The notes: generated from the letters alone by a model not told the origin. A stretch of 64,000 bases of DNA from Clostridium rhizosphaerae (GCF_016765585.1 NZ_JAESWC010000018.1:583882-647881), one strand, 5' to 3'. Positions 43,032-54,002 are shown, numbered from the stretch's first letter. Made by a program: numbers and translations.

Positions 43032-43781
43032 TTAGCCAAATCTTCCTGTTATATAATCTTCTGTTCTTTTATCTCTAGGTTTGTAGAAAATATCTTCCGT
43101 TTTATTAAATTCTACAACTTCACCTGTCAGGAAAAATGCTGTATGATCAGATATTCTTCCTGCCTGCTGCATGTTATGAGTTACTATAACAACAGTGTAC
43201 TTCTTCTTTAGTTCATCCATAAGCTCTTCAACTTTTCCTGTAGAAATTGGATCAAGTGCTGAGGTTGGTTCATCCATTAAAAGTACATTTGGCTCTACAG
43301 CAAGAACCCTTGCAATACATAATCTTTGCTGTTGGCCTCCTGAAAGTCCCAATGCACTCTTTTTAAGCCTATCCTTTACTTCTTCCCAAAGGGCAGCTCC
43401 TTTTAAGCTTCTTTCTACTATTTCATCCAGCTTTCCTTTGTTAGTTATACCATGTATTCTTGGTCCATAAGCAATGTTATCATATATAGACATAGGGAAT
43501 GGATTTGGTCTTTGAAACACCATCCCTATTTTTTTTCTAAGTTCAATGACATCATAATCAGTATATATATTTTTTCCTTCGTAGATAACTTCTCCTTCAA
43601 TTCTTACACTGTCAATTAAATCATTCATTCTGTTCAAGGTTCTCAAAAAAGTAGATTTGCCGCAGCCTGAAGGTCCTATAAGTGCTGTAACAGCATTTTC
43701 ACTTATATCAAGATTTATATTTTTTAGTGCATGTGTATTTCCGTAATATAAATTAAGATTTTTTGTTTCAATTATGTTCAT
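43032..43781 (-). CDS. pstB: Phosphate ABC transporter ATPase
   Basis: A 249-residue ABC ATPase: Walker [10 protein letters not shown], the PstB-typical [18 protein letters not shown], signature LSGGQQQRL and Walker [13 protein letters not shown]. It energises phosphate import. GGGGGAAG precedes the ATG and it starts 11 bases after pstA ends. Confidence 0.97.
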   Translation of the reverse strand: MNIIETKNLNLYYGNTHALKNINLDISENAVTALIGPSGCGKSTFLRTLNRMNDLIDSVRIEGEVIYEGKNIYTDYDVIELRKKIGMVFQRPNPFPMSIYDNIAYGPRIHGITNKGKLDEIVERSLKGAALWEEVKDRLKKSALGLSGGQQQRLCIARVLAVEPNVLLMDEPTSALDPISTGKVEELMDELKKKYTVVIVTHNMQQAGRISDHTAFFLTGEVVEFNKTEDIFYKPRDKRTEDYITGRFG

Positions 43782-43792
43782 CTGACTTCCCC

Positions 43793-44680
43793 CTATTTCG
43801 TTCCTGTATATGAGTTATATATCCATTTACCTAATAGTCTAGCTAATACATTAAATAATAATACCATTATTACAAGTACAGCAGCTGCTCCACCCGCAAT
43901 TTTCGCTGCATCCGGAACCATACCTTCCGAATTGAGTTTCCATATATAAACAGCTAGGGTTTCCGATGGCCTAAAAAGGCTGAATGGTGAAGTTTTATTA
44001 GTTAAACTTACGTTAGAAAAATTAAGTTTTGAAGCACTCATTCCTGCCGTATATAAAAGTGCTGCAGCTTCCCCAAATATTCTTCCTGCCGCAAGTATTA
44101 TTCCAGTCAATATTTGAGGAATTGCTGATGGAAGAATTACTTTTTTAATAGTCTGCCATTGTGTAGCTCCAAGCCCAAGGCTGGCCTCTTTAACACCCTT
44201 TGACGCTGACCTAATTGCATTTTCACTTACTCTTGTCAGTGAAGGAAGATTTAATATAGCTATTGCCAGAGCTCCTGAAAGAACAGTGTATCCCCATCCT
44301 GTTAGCTGTACAAAAACTAAAAGTCCAAATAATCCTACAACAATAGATGGAAGTGATGCCATAGTCTCTATACTAAGTCTAATTATATTTAAAAGCTTAC
44401 CTTCTTTAGCATATTCTGCTAAATATATGCCTGCACCTAATCCTAAGGGTATTGTTATAAGCATTGCTATAATTAATAAGTAGAAGGAATTAAAAAGCTG
44501 ACGTCCTATTCCTCCGCCTGCTTCTGCAAACTTTGGTTCTCCAAATAAGAAGTTTGGATTTAAGGAAAATCTTCCATTATAAATAATATACCCAACAAAC
44601 ATCACTAGCAGCAGTATTACAAGTGAAGATATAATATATAAAATTATTGTAGCAATTTTATCTTTTATTTTTGCATTCAT
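43793..44680 (-). CDS. pstA: Phosphate ABC transporter permease PstA
   Basis: A 295-residue permease with six helices and the coupling-loop motif of binding-protein-dependent permeases ([20 protein letters not shown]). GAGGTGAGG precedes the ATG, which overlaps the pstC stop by one base (TAATG). Confidence 0.96.
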   Translation of the reverse strand: MNAKIKDKIATIILYIISSLVILLLVMFVGYIIYNGRFSLNPNFLFGEPKFAEAGGGIGRQLFNSFYLLIIAMLITIPLGLGAGIYLAEYAKEGKLLNIIRLSIETMASLPSIVVGLFGLLVFVQLTGWGYTVLSGALAIAILNLPSLTRVSENAIRSASKGVKEASLGLGATQWQTIKKVILPSAIPQILTGIILAAGRIFGEAAALLYTAGMSASKLNFSNVSLTNKTSPFSLFRPSETLAVYIWKLNSEGMVPDAAKIAGGAAAVLVIMVLLFNVLARLLGKWIYNSYTGTK

Positions 44681-45582
44681 TATACCTCACCTCTTCTTCC
44701 TATTCTTCTTATTATTATAATAAATATAAATGAAATAACTAAGAGCAGTAATGCCATTGCCCATAAAGCATCATTCCAAGCAGTTCCAGCTGGTGTATTA
44801 GCCATATCCATTGTAAGTATGCTAGTTAATGTTGAAGTTGTACCAGTTAAACCTTTTACAAAGCTTATAGAGTTTCCTATAACCATTTGAACCGCTAAAG
44901 CTTCTCCAAAGGCTCTGGCAATTCCAAGCACTACACCTGTTAAAATTCCACTTTTCGAAGCAGGTATTATCACTCTGCTTATAGTCTGCCATCTGGTAGC
45001 TCCAAGCCCATATGAGGCTTCTATATAGTCTTTTGGAATTGTTCTTATTGCATCTGAAGATATACTGGTTATAGTAGGAAGTATCATAATACTAAGTACA
45101 AGTATTCCCGCCAGCAAGCTGAAGCCAAGTCCGCCGAAGCTTCCTTTTATGAACGGCACTAATACTGTTATACCTACCCACCCGTAAACAACAGATGGTA
45201 TTCCAACAAATATTTCCATAGCTGGCTGCATAACCTTTTCTCCAAGTTTAGGAGAAATTTGATTCATAAAGATTGCTAAGGCTATTCCTATAGGAGCACT
45301 AATAATAACTGAACCAATAGAAACAAAAACTGAACCAAGCATAAAAATTAGTGTTCCAAATTGAGGACCGCCTTTTTCAGCTGTAAGGTCCGGCTTCCAA
45401 TTCCCTGAAAGCAAAAATTTGCCTATAGAATATTTATCTTTGATAAAAATATTTAAACCTTTTGAAGCAACAAAGAATATTATTGCCAACGTAAGTACAA
45501 TTATGAACAGTCCGCATATAGTTGCGAAAGTTCGTCCCAAATATTCATTTTTAATTCTTTTTACTAAACTTTTTTTCTCCAT
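44680..45582 (-). CDS. pstC: Phosphate ABC transporter permease PstC
   Basis: A 300-residue permease with six helices and the matching coupling loop (EASYGLGATRWQTISRVIIP). It partners PstA to form the membrane channel. It begins 68 bases after pstS. Confidence 0.96.
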   Translation of the reverse strand: MEKKSLVKRIKNEYLGRTFATICGLFIIVLTLAIIFFVASKGLNIFIKDKYSIGKFLLSGNWKPDLTAEKGGPQFGTLIFMLGSVFVSIGSVIISAPIGIALAIFMNQISPKLGEKVMQPAMEIFVGIPSVVYGWVGITVLVPFIKGSFGGLGFSLLAGILVLSIMILPTITSISSDAIRTIPKDYIEASYGLGATRWQTISRVIIPASKSGILTGVVLGIARAFGEALAVQMVIGNSISFVKGLTGTTSTLTSILTMDMANTPAGTAWNDALWAMALLLLVISFIFIIIIRRIGRRGEV

Positions 45583-45649
45583 AATCCCTACCTCAATATT
45601 TATTTAATACGGACAGAAAGACTGGTGCATTTGCAGCCAGTCAGGGGAA

Positions 45650-46552
45650 CTATCTTGAAACCTTCATATCTGATACTGGTATATAATTTAATTTATCTAC
45701 TAATGGCTTAGCATTGCTGCTCACCATATAATCTAAGAAAGCTTTTGCAACTTCTTTTGGTTCACCTTTAGTATACATATGTTCATATGACCAAATTGGA
45801 TATTTTCCGCTTGTTATACTGTCCTTATTAGCTTCTACATTATCAAGCTTTAATACCTTTATATCTTTTCTAACGTCAGCAGTTAAATATGATAGTGCTA
45901 AATATCCTATAGCTCCGTCAGTAGCTTGTATTGCATTCTTTACTGCACCACTTGAGTCTTCTTGAAGTGCAGTACCTTCTGCTTCATCTTTTCCATCTAA
46001 AGCATATTTTTTAAAAGTAGCTCTTGTTCCGGATGACTTTGGCCTGTTTATAAGCTGTATCTTAACATCGTCTCCGCCAACTTCCTTCCAGTTTGTAACT
46101 TGTCCTGTGAATATTTTTATTAAATCAGCCTTGCTTAAATTATCAATTTTTATTTTGTTGTTTACTACAACTGCAAAACCTACAACAGCAACTTTATGAT
46201 CAACTAAAGTTTTTGCTTCTTCTGGCTTTAATTTTTCTTCTGCAAATATATCAGAGTTTCCTATGTCCACATTACCTTGTAAAACCTGAGTAAGCCCTGT
46301 TCCGCTTCCCCCTCCTTGTATGTTAACAGTAGCTCCTGGGTTTGCATCAGTAAATATTTTTGATACCTGCTCAGCAAGAGGTTGAAGAGCTGTTGACCCT
46401 GATGCAGTTATGCTTCCTGATAATTCTTTATTAGATGGTGACTGAGATGAATTTCCACTTTGATCCGCCTTATTTCCACAGCCTGCAAATGTACCAGCTA
46501 CTACAGCTATTGCTAGTCCTGCAACTACAGTTCTAAACTTTCTTGATTTCAT
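45650..46552 (-). CDS. pstS: Phosphate-binding lipoprotein
   Basis: A 300-residue lipoprotein: signal peptide ending in FAGC (Cys 25), then the phosphate-binding fold with TASGSTALQPLAEQ, GGGSGTGLTQVLQG, RPKSSGTRATF and AIGYLALSY. It is the first gene of the operon. Pho-box-like repeats lie about 85-120 bases upstream, suggesting induction by phosphate limitation. Confidence 0.96.
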   Translation of the reverse strand: MKSRKFRTVVAGLAIAVVAGTFAGCGNKADQSGNSSQSPSNKELSGSITASGSTALQPLAEQVSKIFTDANPGATVNIQGGGSGTGLTQVLQGNVDIGNSDIFAEEKLKPEEAKTLVDHKVAVVGFAVVVNNKIKIDNLSKADLIKIFTGQVTNWKEVGGDDVKIQLINRPKSSGTRATFKKYALDGKDEAEGTALQEDSSGAVKNAIQATDGAIGYLALSYLTADVRKDIKVLKLDNVEANKDSITSGKYPIWSYEHMYTKGEPKEVAKAFLDYMVSSNAKPLVDKLNYIPVSDMKVSR

Positions 46553-46634
46553 TTATTAAAACCTCCATTCATTATCTTCAATTAGTTTCTACATTTTCTA
46601 TTTTAACTATTCAACATTAAGTCAATATTATCTC

Positions 46635-46674
46635 AATGTTAATTAAACTTAACATAGTTTAAGTTTAATGTTAA
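46635..46674 (-). promoter_or_regulatory. Pho-box-like TTAACA repeats upstream of pstS
   Basis: On the minus strand TTAACA, TTAAAC, TTAAGT and TTAACA follow one another with starts 10-12 bases apart, the spacing of PhoP direct repeats in Firmicutes. Confidence 0.6.
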
Positions 46675-46800
46675 AATAGGTTTATCGAATATGGGATTCC
46701 CCATGTCACAAGCAAAGTTATAGGCTTTCTGATTATGTGTATACTCTATGCTGTCATATTGAATTCTGCAAGAAATTCAATCATAAAATAAAGGCAATAT

Positions 46801-46830
46801 AAAAAGGAAGTCAAATTAAGACTTCCTTAT
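46801..46830 (-). terminator. Terminator of the CNNM/CBS gene
   Basis: AAGGAAGTC and GACTTCCTT arms with a run of T on the minus strand, just past the stop at 46834. Confidence 0.88.
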
Positions 46831-46833
46831 TTA

Positions 46834-48159
46834 TCACTGCATACAAATTTTCAATAATTCTATTCTTTTTTCATTTATCTTCTCAACTTTGATAACTAAA
46901 TTTTCATATTCAACTACAGGTTCTTCATTCTCCTTAGGTATGCTGCCTAAAAGATCAATAACAAATCCGCCTACAGTATCAAAATGTTCTGATGGAAGAT
47001 TTATATTAAGCTTTTCGTTTATCTCGTCAATACCAACCATACCACTTACCATATAAGTTGAATTATCCATCTTCTGAATATATTCACTTGATTCATAATC
47101 CTCATCATATTCATCAAATATATTCCCCATAACCTCTTCTATTAAATCCTCTATAGTTACTACGCCTGAAAATCCACCATATTCATCTATTAAGATTGCC
47201 ATATGATTTTTACTCTTTTGAAGTTCTCTAAATAATATATCAATATTTTTTGTTTCAGGAACAAAATATGCTTGTCTAAGTAAATCTCTTATACATATTT
47301 CTTCAGGCTTAGTTTTAGTTACAGCTATAAATAAATCTTTCATAAAAAGAATACCGATAATATTGTCTGTTTCTTCTTCATACACTGGTATCCTTGAATA
47401 CTGCTCTTCTAAAACCTTATCAATTATTTCTTTTACTGAAGTCTCTATATCTAAAGTAAATACATTAGTTCTCGGAGTCATTATCTCTTTGGCTAAAGTG
47501 TTATCAAATTCAAATATTCCATCAATCATCTCTTTCTCTGTTTCGTTAAGAACTCCGTTTTCTTCACCCACATCAATCATCATTCTTATTTCTTCTTCTG
47601 TTACTTCCTCTTCCGCATCTTCAGCTTTTACATTAAAAATCCGCCCAAAAAAGTTAGTAGATGCTGTCAGCACTTTAACAAACGGAAGAGTTATCTTAGA
47701 AATAATCAGTATAGGCCGAGCTACAAACATAGCTATACTTTCAGAATTTTGAAGTGCTATTCTTTTAGGTAAAAGCTCTCCTAAAACTAAGGTTAAAAAA
47801 GATAGTATAATAGTAACAAGAATTAATGAAATTTCATCACTTGCTCCAGCTATAAAAGAAATTCCAATCCTACTTATAAACTTTGAAACATATTGTGAAA
47901 TACCCACTGCTGCAGAAGCACTTGCCAAAAATCCCGCCAAAGTTATTCCAACTTGAATAGTTGCTAAAAACTTACTTGGCTCTTCTAAGAGTTTGATTAG
48001 TAATTTTGCTTTCTTGTTTCCTTCATTAGACATATAATTTATCTTTGTTTTATTTAGTGATATTACAGCTATTTCACTAGCTGCAAAAAATGCATTGATT
48101 AAAACTAAAACAAAAATAAAAAGAACTTGAAGCAAAATACTATCAGGCTCGCTTTCCAT
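46834..48159 (-). CDS. CNNM/CBS-domain membrane protein (CorC/HlyC family)
   Basis: A 441-residue protein: DUF21/CNNM membrane domain (about 1-190, FFAASEIAVISLNKTKI, LGELLPKRIAL), a pair of CBS domains (about 215-330, IMTPRTNVFTLD ... YSRIPVYE ... AILIDEYGGFSGVVTIEDL) and a CorC/HlyC C-terminal domain. Members act in Mg2+/Co2+ efflux or its control. AGGGGG precedes the ATG. Monocistronic. Confidence 0.92.
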   Translation of the reverse strand: MESEPDSILLQVLFIFVLVLINAFFAASEIAVISLNKTKINYMSNEGNKKAKLLIKLLEEPSKFLATIQVGITLAGFLASASAAVGISQYVSKFISRIGISFIAGASDEISLILVTIILSFLTLVLGELLPKRIALQNSESIAMFVARPILIISKITLPFVKVLTASTNFFGRIFNVKAEDAEEEVTEEEIRMMIDVGEENGVLNETEKEMIDGIFEFDNTLAKEIMTPRTNVFTLDIETSVKEIIDKVLEEQYSRIPVYEEETDNIIGILFMKDLFIAVTKTKPEEICIRDLLRQAYFVPETKNIDILFRELQKSKNHMAILIDEYGGFSGVVTIEDLIEEVMGNIFDEYDEDYESSEYIQKMDNSTYMVSGMVGIDEINEKLNINLPSEHFDTVGGFVIDLLGSIPKENEEPVVEYENLVIKVEKINEKRIELLKICMQ

Positions 48160-48280
48160 TAAATAAATTCCCCCTAACCAACTTTAAAAAATCATTCATT
48201 AATTACATATATAATATATTAGTAAAATTATACCACAAATTTATTTGTTTTGCTAAGCTTAAATATGACTGTATGAGCTA

Positions 48281-49609
48281 CTATGAGCATATAGGAATTG
48301 TAAACCATATGCATAGTCCGCCTTCCTCTTTATTGAAAGCTCCTATTTCCCCCTCATGCTTATTTATAATATCCTTGCAAATTGCAAGTCCTAGTCCTAT
48401 TCCTCCCTTTTCTCTAGATCTTGAACTATCAATTCTATAAAATCTATCAAATATTCTATTTATCTGTTCCTCCGGTACACCCACTCCATTATCACTTATT
48501 TGTACTAAGACTTTATTATTAGTTAACTTGCAGCTAATATCAATATTACATTTATAATCACAATACTTTAAGGAATTTTGAACAATATTCCAAAAAACTC
48601 TTTTTACTTTTACTTTATCTATATTAACTGTAATATCATTATCTATGTCATTTATATAGGTTAAAGTACTTACATCATGCTCTATCTCTTGTTTTATCTC
48701 TTCTTGTATATACTTAATGTATTCCCTAAAGCCTGTCTTCACTTTATTATACTTGCTATCTTGATTAATGTTTCCATAGTCCTCCAACTCTTCAACTATA
48801 TTTTTTAAATCATTTGCTTTCCTAAATATCGTATTATAGTATTCATTTTTCTTTGCTTCTTCTACTTTATTTTCAACTAATCTTTTTGAATATCCTATAA
48901 TAGATGTAAGGGGGGTTTTTATATCATGAGATATAGCCTGCACAAGCTCCTGCTGGCTATCTTCAGAATTTTTCAATCTTATCCCCATATCTTCAAAATT
49001 TCTGCACAAAAGTCCAAATTCATCCTCACTGTAGTACGGTATTTTAATTATTGTATTTCCATAATTCATATTATTAATTGCCTTGCTTAACTTTTTTAAA
49101 GGATTAGCTAAAATTCTATATACAAGGTAAAGTGTCAGCGCACCAAAAGTAAAAATTACTACAGTTATTACTATTCTTACTCGCTTCTGCCCTAAACTTC
49201 CATCTATATTATTAATTTTAGCCGGAAAATATCCATATACTATATAGCTTAATTTTCCTGATGCTTTTACATAGCCCTGCTCCATGATAATATTATCCTG
49301 TTTTACAGAACTTGAAGTAGAAAAAATTAATTCTCCCTCTGTATTTTTTACCTCAAAACTTACATTATACTTTTTAGAATAAGTATTCAAGGTTTTTTCA
49401 GCTCTTTCAGGTTTAACAGGGTATTTCTGAACTGCATCTATAGCTTCCTGCAAAATTACCTGTCTTTTATTTTCTTGCTGATTTATTTCTGCAATAATAC
49501 GTTTTACAACAACCTGTCTATAAAACGCTCCAATTAAAATTATTTGAATTATAAAGCTTATTAATAATATAGCCGTAATTTTTTGATAAATACTTTTCAT
49601 ATTATTCAC
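48281..49609 (-). CDS. Sensor histidine kinase
   Basis: A 442-residue kinase: helix 1 (about 10-28), an outside domain, helix 2 (about 148-168), HAMP, DHp with AISHDIKTPLTSIIGY, and an ATPase domain with DNGVGVPEEQ and GGIGLGLAICK. The HDIKTPL form of the H-box is typical of kinases paired with OmpR regulators in clostridia. Its start overlaps the regulator stop by eight bases. Confidence 0.92.
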   Translation of the reverse strand: MNNMKSIYQKITAILLISFIIQIILIGAFYRQVVVKRIIAEINQQENKRQVILQEAIDAVQKYPVKPERAEKTLNTYSKKYNVSFEVKNTEGELIFSTSSSVKQDNIIMEQGYVKASGKLSYIVYGYFPAKINNIDGSLGQKRVRIVITVVIFTFGALTLYLVYRILANPLKKLSKAINNMNYGNTIIKIPYYSEDEFGLLCRNFEDMGIRLKNSEDSQQELVQAISHDIKTPLTSIIGYSKRLVENKVEEAKKNEYYNTIFRKANDLKNIVEELEDYGNINQDSKYNKVKTGFREYIKYIQEEIKQEIEHDVSTLTYINDIDNDITVNIDKVKVKRVFWNIVQNSLKYCDYKCNIDISCKLTNNKVLVQISDNGVGVPEEQINRIFDRFYRIDSSRSREKGGIGLGLAICKDIINKHEGEIGAFNKEEGGLCIWFTIPICS

Positions 49610-50291
49610 CTACAAATTTATACCCTACACCCCAAATTGTCTTAATATACTTTCCTTCCTTATCTACCTTTTCTCTAAGCTTTTTTATATGAACAGTTAC
49701 TGTGTTAATATCTCCATAATCATCATATCCCCATACCCCATCATATATTTGCTCTCTAGTCAATACTCTATTGGGGTTTTCCATTATGTAGCATAATATC
49801 TGGAACTCTCTTGTTGATAAATCCACTTTTTTCTCATCTACTATTGCTTCAAAGGAATTTTTATTTATTTGAATACCATCATATTTTATCACTTCGGTAT
49901 TTTTTGAATTTGCCGTAAGTATTCTTTCCTGTCTTCTCAAATGAGCTTTTATTCTTGAAACTAATTCATTGTCATCAAAAGGCTTTGTAATGTAATCGTC
50001 TGCTCCAAGCTCAAAACCTATCACCTTATCTACACTTTTATTTTTGGCACTTAAAAATATTATTGGAATATCAACATCATCTCTAATTTTTTTACATATT
50101 TGGAGCCCATCAACATCAGGAAGCATAATGTCCAATATTATAAGATTATAAATATTATTTTTTATTCTCCTTAATGCTGTTAACCCATCACTAGCATTCT
50201 CTACAGCAAAACCTTCATCAGTTAATATATCGGTCACTAAATTAACTATGTCTTTGTCATCATCAACTATGAGTATTTTATACTTTTCCAT
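49602..50291 (-). CDS. OmpR-family response regulator
   Basis: A 229-residue regulator: DDDKDIVNLV, phosphoacceptor in LIILDIMLPD, DYITKPFDD, and winged helix LSTREFQILCYI, INTVTVHIKKLREK. GGAGG lies seven bases ahead of the ATG at 50291. It is coupled to its kinase by overlap. The signal is unknown. Confidence 0.92.
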   Translation of the reverse strand: MEKYKILIVDDDKDIVNLVTDILTDEGFAVENASDGLTALRRIKNNIYNLIILDIMLPDVDGLQICKKIRDDVDIPIIFLSAKNKSVDKVIGFELGADDYITKPFDDNELVSRIKAHLRRQERILTANSKNTEVIKYDGIQINKNSFEAIVDEKKVDLSTREFQILCYIMENPNRVLTREQIYDGVWGYDDYGDINTVTVHIKKLREKVDKEGKYIKTIWGVGYKFVGE

Positions 50292-50384
50292 AGTATTCCT
50301 CCAACCTTTAATCAAAAATAAATTGCATTATATATATTTAATTATATCCTAAATTTATGTGCAAACAATAACTAGGCATAACAA

Positions 50385-50413
50385 AATAAGCTACCTATAT
50401 TAAGTAGCTTATT
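50385..50413 (-). terminator. Terminator overlapping the Nramp gene stop
   Basis: AATAAGCTAC and GTAGCTTATT arms; the right arm in + coordinates encodes the last codons of the transporter. Confidence 0.85.
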
Positions 50414-51675
50414 AGTAATGCAATATTTAACACTGTAACTATAATTCCAATAACCCACAGTGCAATGTTATCAACTATGCTGTTTGCATACTTACCCATA
50501 ACCTTCTTTGAAGAAGTAAGATATATTTGGAGAAATATTGTAAACGGCAGCTGTATGCTTAAAAGCATTTGTGAAACAACAAGTCCATTAAATGGATCTT
50601 TTATAAAAAATATTACAATAGCAGCTACTATTAAAGTTAAACCTACTCCAAGCTTTGTGTGGTTGTCTCTTATATCATATGGCTCTCCATAAAGTCCTGC
50701 GAAGATAGATCCTCCTGCCATGCCTGCAGTTACGCTTGAAGATAAACCTGAAAACAAAAGTGCTAAAGCAAATACTATAGAAGCTGTATTTCCAAGAAGA
50801 GGCTTGAGCATACTTTGAGCTTGATCTAATGCGGTAACATGAATTCCGTGAGTAAAAAATGTTGCTGCTGCAATTAATATCATAGCACTATTTATTGCCC
50901 ACCCAATTATCATAGATAAAAGTGTATCTGCAAATTCATACTTTAACTGCTTATTAATAATTTCCTCATTTTCTAAATTCCACTGCCTGCTCTGTATTAT
51001 CTCTGAATGAAGATACAGATTATGAGGCATTACTACTGCACCTAATACACTCATTATTATAGGAAGAGAACCTTTAGGTATAGTTGGCTTAACCCAGCTT
51101 ACTATAGCTTCGTTCCATGGAATATGAACTAATGTAAGCTCAAAAATAAATGAAAGACCGATAATTGAAACAAAGCCTATTATCCATTTCTCTAGCTTTT
51201 TATATGAGTTTGCATAGAGCATCCATATTACAACTGCAGTTGATATTACAGCTCCAATTTTTAAAGGCAATCCAAAAATCATATTTAAAGCTATGGAGGC
51301 TCCAAGTATCTCTGCCATGGCTGTAGATACAGCTGCAAGCATAGCTGATATTAGTGTTATTCTTGACACTCTTTTATTTAGATGTATTGTAGCTGCTTCT
51401 GATAGACAAAGTCCTGAAGCAATTCCTAAATGAGCTGCATTATGCTGAAGTACTATAAGCATAATAGTAGATAGTGTAACCATCCATAAAAGCTTATATC
51501 CGTAATCTCCTCCAGCAGAAACATTTGAAGCCCAATTACCAGGATCAATAAACCCTACCGTAACCAAAAGTCCAGGTCCTATATACTTTATAAAGTCTAA
51601 AGCCATAAGCTGCGGCTTATGTTCACCGTCAAAGTGTTTTTTAATATTAAATAATTCAAGTCCTTTCTTTATCAA
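50395..51675 (-). CDS. Nramp-family divalent metal transporter
   Basis: A 426-residue transporter with about eleven helices. It has the Nramp motifs DPGNWASN (helix 1) and VVMPHNLYLHSE (helix 6 MPH), which hold the Mn2+/Fe2+ site. The start is a TTG (51675) directly behind a run of G (GGGGGGG); an ATG nine codons upstream lacks a site. No Mn riboswitch is visible in the short upstream spacer. Confidence 0.92.
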   Translation of the reverse strand: MIKKGLELFNIKKHFDGEHKPQLMALDFIKYIGPGLLVTVGFIDPGNWASNVSAGGDYGYKLLWMVTLSTIMLIVLQHNAAHLGIASGLCLSEAATIHLNKRVSRITLISAMLAAVSTAMAEILGASIALNMIFGLPLKIGAVISTAVVIWMLYANSYKKLEKWIIGFVSIIGLSFIFELTLVHIPWNEAIVSWVKPTIPKGSLPIIMSVLGAVVMPHNLYLHSEIIQSRQWNLENEEIINKQLKYEFADTLLSMIIGWAINSAMILIAAATFFTHGIHVTALDQAQSMLKPLLGNTASIVFALALLFSGLSSSVTAGMAGGSIFAGLYGEPYDIRDNHTKLGVGLTLIVAAIVIFFIKDPFNGLVVSQMLLSIQLPFTIFLQIYLTSSKKVMGKYANSIVDNIALWVIGIIVTVLNIALLISYLI

Positions 51676-51758
51676 ATTATCCCCCCCTGTACTGTTTATC
51701 AAACTTAATCCACTTTATATTATACTACATTATTTATAACTTGGATAATAATTCTTAC

Positions 51759-52259
51759 TTAAGATAGTATTTTTTTAATAACCTCATATAAATTTTTCCC
51801 ATTAATATCTGCCTCTGAATTTATCTTTCCTATTTTAGCAGTTTTACATCCTGCTGCTATACCTGCTTGAATATCTGTATCCATATCACCAATCATCCAA
51901 CTGTTTGCTAAATTTATATCATATTTCTTAGCCAAATTCAAAATCATTCCAGGTTTTGGCTTTCTGCATTTTGAGTTTTTATAATAGTCTGGGCAATATG
52001 ATATTTCTTTAAAAGTACAGTATTCTCTTAAGTCATCTTCAAGCTTTCTATGAATTTTATCCAAAGCCTCTGGAGTTAAATGCCCAAGTTCTATACCTCC
52101 TTGGTTAGTAACTATAAATAAATCATAGCCTTGCTTTTGAATCATACTTAATGCTTCTCCAACCCCTTCATAAATAATTAAATCTTCTGGTACATTTACT
52201 GGTTTACTAGAATTATCATTAATAACACCATCTCTATCTAAAAAAATTGCCTTATTCAA
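51759..52259 (-). CDS. HAD-IIIA phosphatase (GmhB-like)
   Basis: A 166-residue HAD phosphatase: motif I FLDRDGVIND, motif II VTNQGG, CPDYYKNSKCRKPKPG (only two of the usual zinc cysteines) and motif IV MIGDMDTDIQAG. It is related to heptose-bisphosphate and histidinol phosphatases. The start is TTG behind GGGTGG. Confidence 0.88.
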   Translation of the reverse strand: MNKAIFLDRDGVINDNSSKPVNVPEDLIIYEGVGEALSMIQKQGYDLFIVTNQGGIELGHLTPEALDKIHRKLEDDLREYCTFKEISYCPDYYKNSKCRKPKPGMILNLAKKYDINLANSWMIGDMDTDIQAGIAAGCKTAKIGKINSEADINGKNLYEVIKKILS

Positions 52260-52323
52260 CTTAGCACCACCCTTACGATTATTATAGTATTAGCTTTTTC
52301 TTAAAAGCTTAAATTATTACATC

Positions 52324-52354
52324 AAAAAACCCCTGTGCAATAACACAGGGGTAA
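52324..52354 (-). terminator. Terminator of pepD
   Basis: ACCCCTGTG and CACAGGGGT arms with T6 on the minus strand. Confidence 0.95.
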
Positions 52355-52366
52355 AATTTTATTAAT

Positions 52367-53824
52367 TTATTTCATTTCTTTAAGAACTTCGACAAGATAA
52401 TCCCACATTCTTTGAGTTGAAGATATACTCATATGCTCTTCTGGTGTATGAACATCATAAAGATTTGGTCCAAAGGATATCATATCAATCTCTCCGAATT
52501 TTTCTTTAAATAATCCACACTCAACCCCAGCATGTATAGCAACTATTTCTGGATCTATTCCATTAATATCCTTATATACTTTTTCAAATATCTTTCTAAG
52601 CTTTGATTCAGCATTGTACTGCCAGTCAGGATAATCTGATTGTGTAGAGAATTTAGCTCCCATTGCTTCTGCAATTACTTTTGTCTGATCAACTGCATCA
52701 TATTTTAAACTCTTAACTGAGCTTCTTGTAGCACTATCATAGTGTACTTCATTCTCAAATGTTGTTACAACACCAAGATTTGTAGAACTTTGTACCAAGT
52801 CTTTTATTTCCATGCTCATTGTCTGAATTCCACTTGGATAAACAAAGAGTAGTTCAACTGCCTTCTTTGTAGTATCTTTAGAGAATATCTTTTCAAACTT
52901 GCTGTTTAAAGCTTCAATTTGTACTTTTACATCCGCATCAGAAACTTTAAATTCGTTCTTAAATACCTTGTTCCATTCTTCTACTTTAGCTTTTACTGCT
53001 TCAATTTTAGTGTTATCAAGAGCTATTACAGCATCTGCTTCACGTGGAATTGCGTTATTCTTTGCTCCACCGTTTAAGGAAACTAATTGAAAATCTATTG
53101 TACTAAGAACATCATGAAGAACACGTCCCATAAGTTTATTAGCGTTTCCTCTTCCCTTATGTATTTCCATACCTGAGTGTCCGCCCTTAAGACCTCTTAT
53201 TCTTATTACAGCATAAGTTTCATTTTGCTTTGAGCTCTCCCAGTTTATGCCAAGAGCTGAAGTAGTTCTTACACCTCCAGCACAGCTAACCAATAGCTTT
53301 CCTTCCTCTTCTGAATCTATGTTAATTAACATTCTTCCGTTTAAATGTTCTGGATTTAATGCCATTGCGCCGCTCATTCCTGTTTCTTCATCAGTAGTCA
53401 CCAAAACCTCAACTGGAGGATGTGCAATATCCTTTGATGCAAGAAGTGCCATCGCATAAGCTATAGCTATACCATTATCTGCACCAAGAGTTGTACCAGT
53501 AGCATAAATCATATCCCCTTCAATTCTAAGCTTTAGAGGATCTTTATCAAAATCATGCTCTGTTCCTTGGTTTTTTTCATTTACCATGTCCATATGTCCT
53601 TGAAGTATAACAGTTGGAGCATTTTCATATCCTGAAGTTCCAGGCTTCTTAATGATAACGTTTAAAGCTTCGTCCTGAATAACCTCTAAATTGTGCTCCT
53701 TGGCGAAAGCTACTAAATAATCACTTATTCCTTTTTCATTTCCTGAGCCTCTTGGTATTCTTGTAATCTCCTCGAAATATTTAAAAACGTCATTTGGTTT
53801 TAGATCTTTTAAAACATTACTCAT
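52367..53824 (-). CDS. pepD: Aminoacyl-histidine dipeptidase (M20C)
   Basis: A 485-residue metallopeptidase: LQGHMDMV with the first zinc His, ADNGIAIAYAMALL with the bridging Asp, TTDEETGMSGA with the catalytic Glu, INIDSEEEG, and the His in AIHAGVECG. It hydrolyses Xaa-His and other dipeptides in the cytoplasm. AAAGGATGG sets the ATG at 53824. Confidence 0.95.
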   Translation of the reverse strand: MSNVLKDLKPNDVFKYFEEITRIPRGSGNEKGISDYLVAFAKEHNLEVIQDEALNVIIKKPGTSGYENAPTVILQGHMDMVNEKNQGTEHDFDKDPLKLRIEGDMIYATGTTLGADNGIAIAYAMALLASKDIAHPPVEVLVTTDEETGMSGAMALNPEHLNGRMLINIDSEEEGKLLVSCAGGVRTTSALGINWESSKQNETYAVIRIRGLKGGHSGMEIHKGRGNANKLMGRVLHDVLSTIDFQLVSLNGGAKNNAIPREADAVIALDNTKIEAVKAKVEEWNKVFKNEFKVSDADVKVQIEALNSKFEKIFSKDTTKKAVELLFVYPSGIQTMSMEIKDLVQSSTNLGVVTTFENEVHYDSATRSSVKSLKYDAVDQTKVIAEAMGAKFSTQSDYPDWQYNAESKLRKIFEKVYKDINGIDPEIVAIHAGVECGLFKEKFGEIDMISFGPNLYDVHTPEEHMSISSTQRMWDYLVEVLKEMK

Positions 53825-54002
53825 AAAATAAACCATCCTTTCATATTTGCCCCTAGTCTTATTTCAACATAAAGAAGCTTAAAAATCAAGTCTGCAATTT
53901 AAAATAATAAAATAAACTTCTAAAAAATATTGTATGTTTGTTACATTAAACATATTCTTATAACTTCAATTTATATTATAATAAATACAAATTGATTATT
54001 TT

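Noticed and set aside
51676..51758. Manganese riboswitch before the Nramp gene
   Set aside because: The spacer is short and AT-rich, with none of the conserved elements of that riboswitch.
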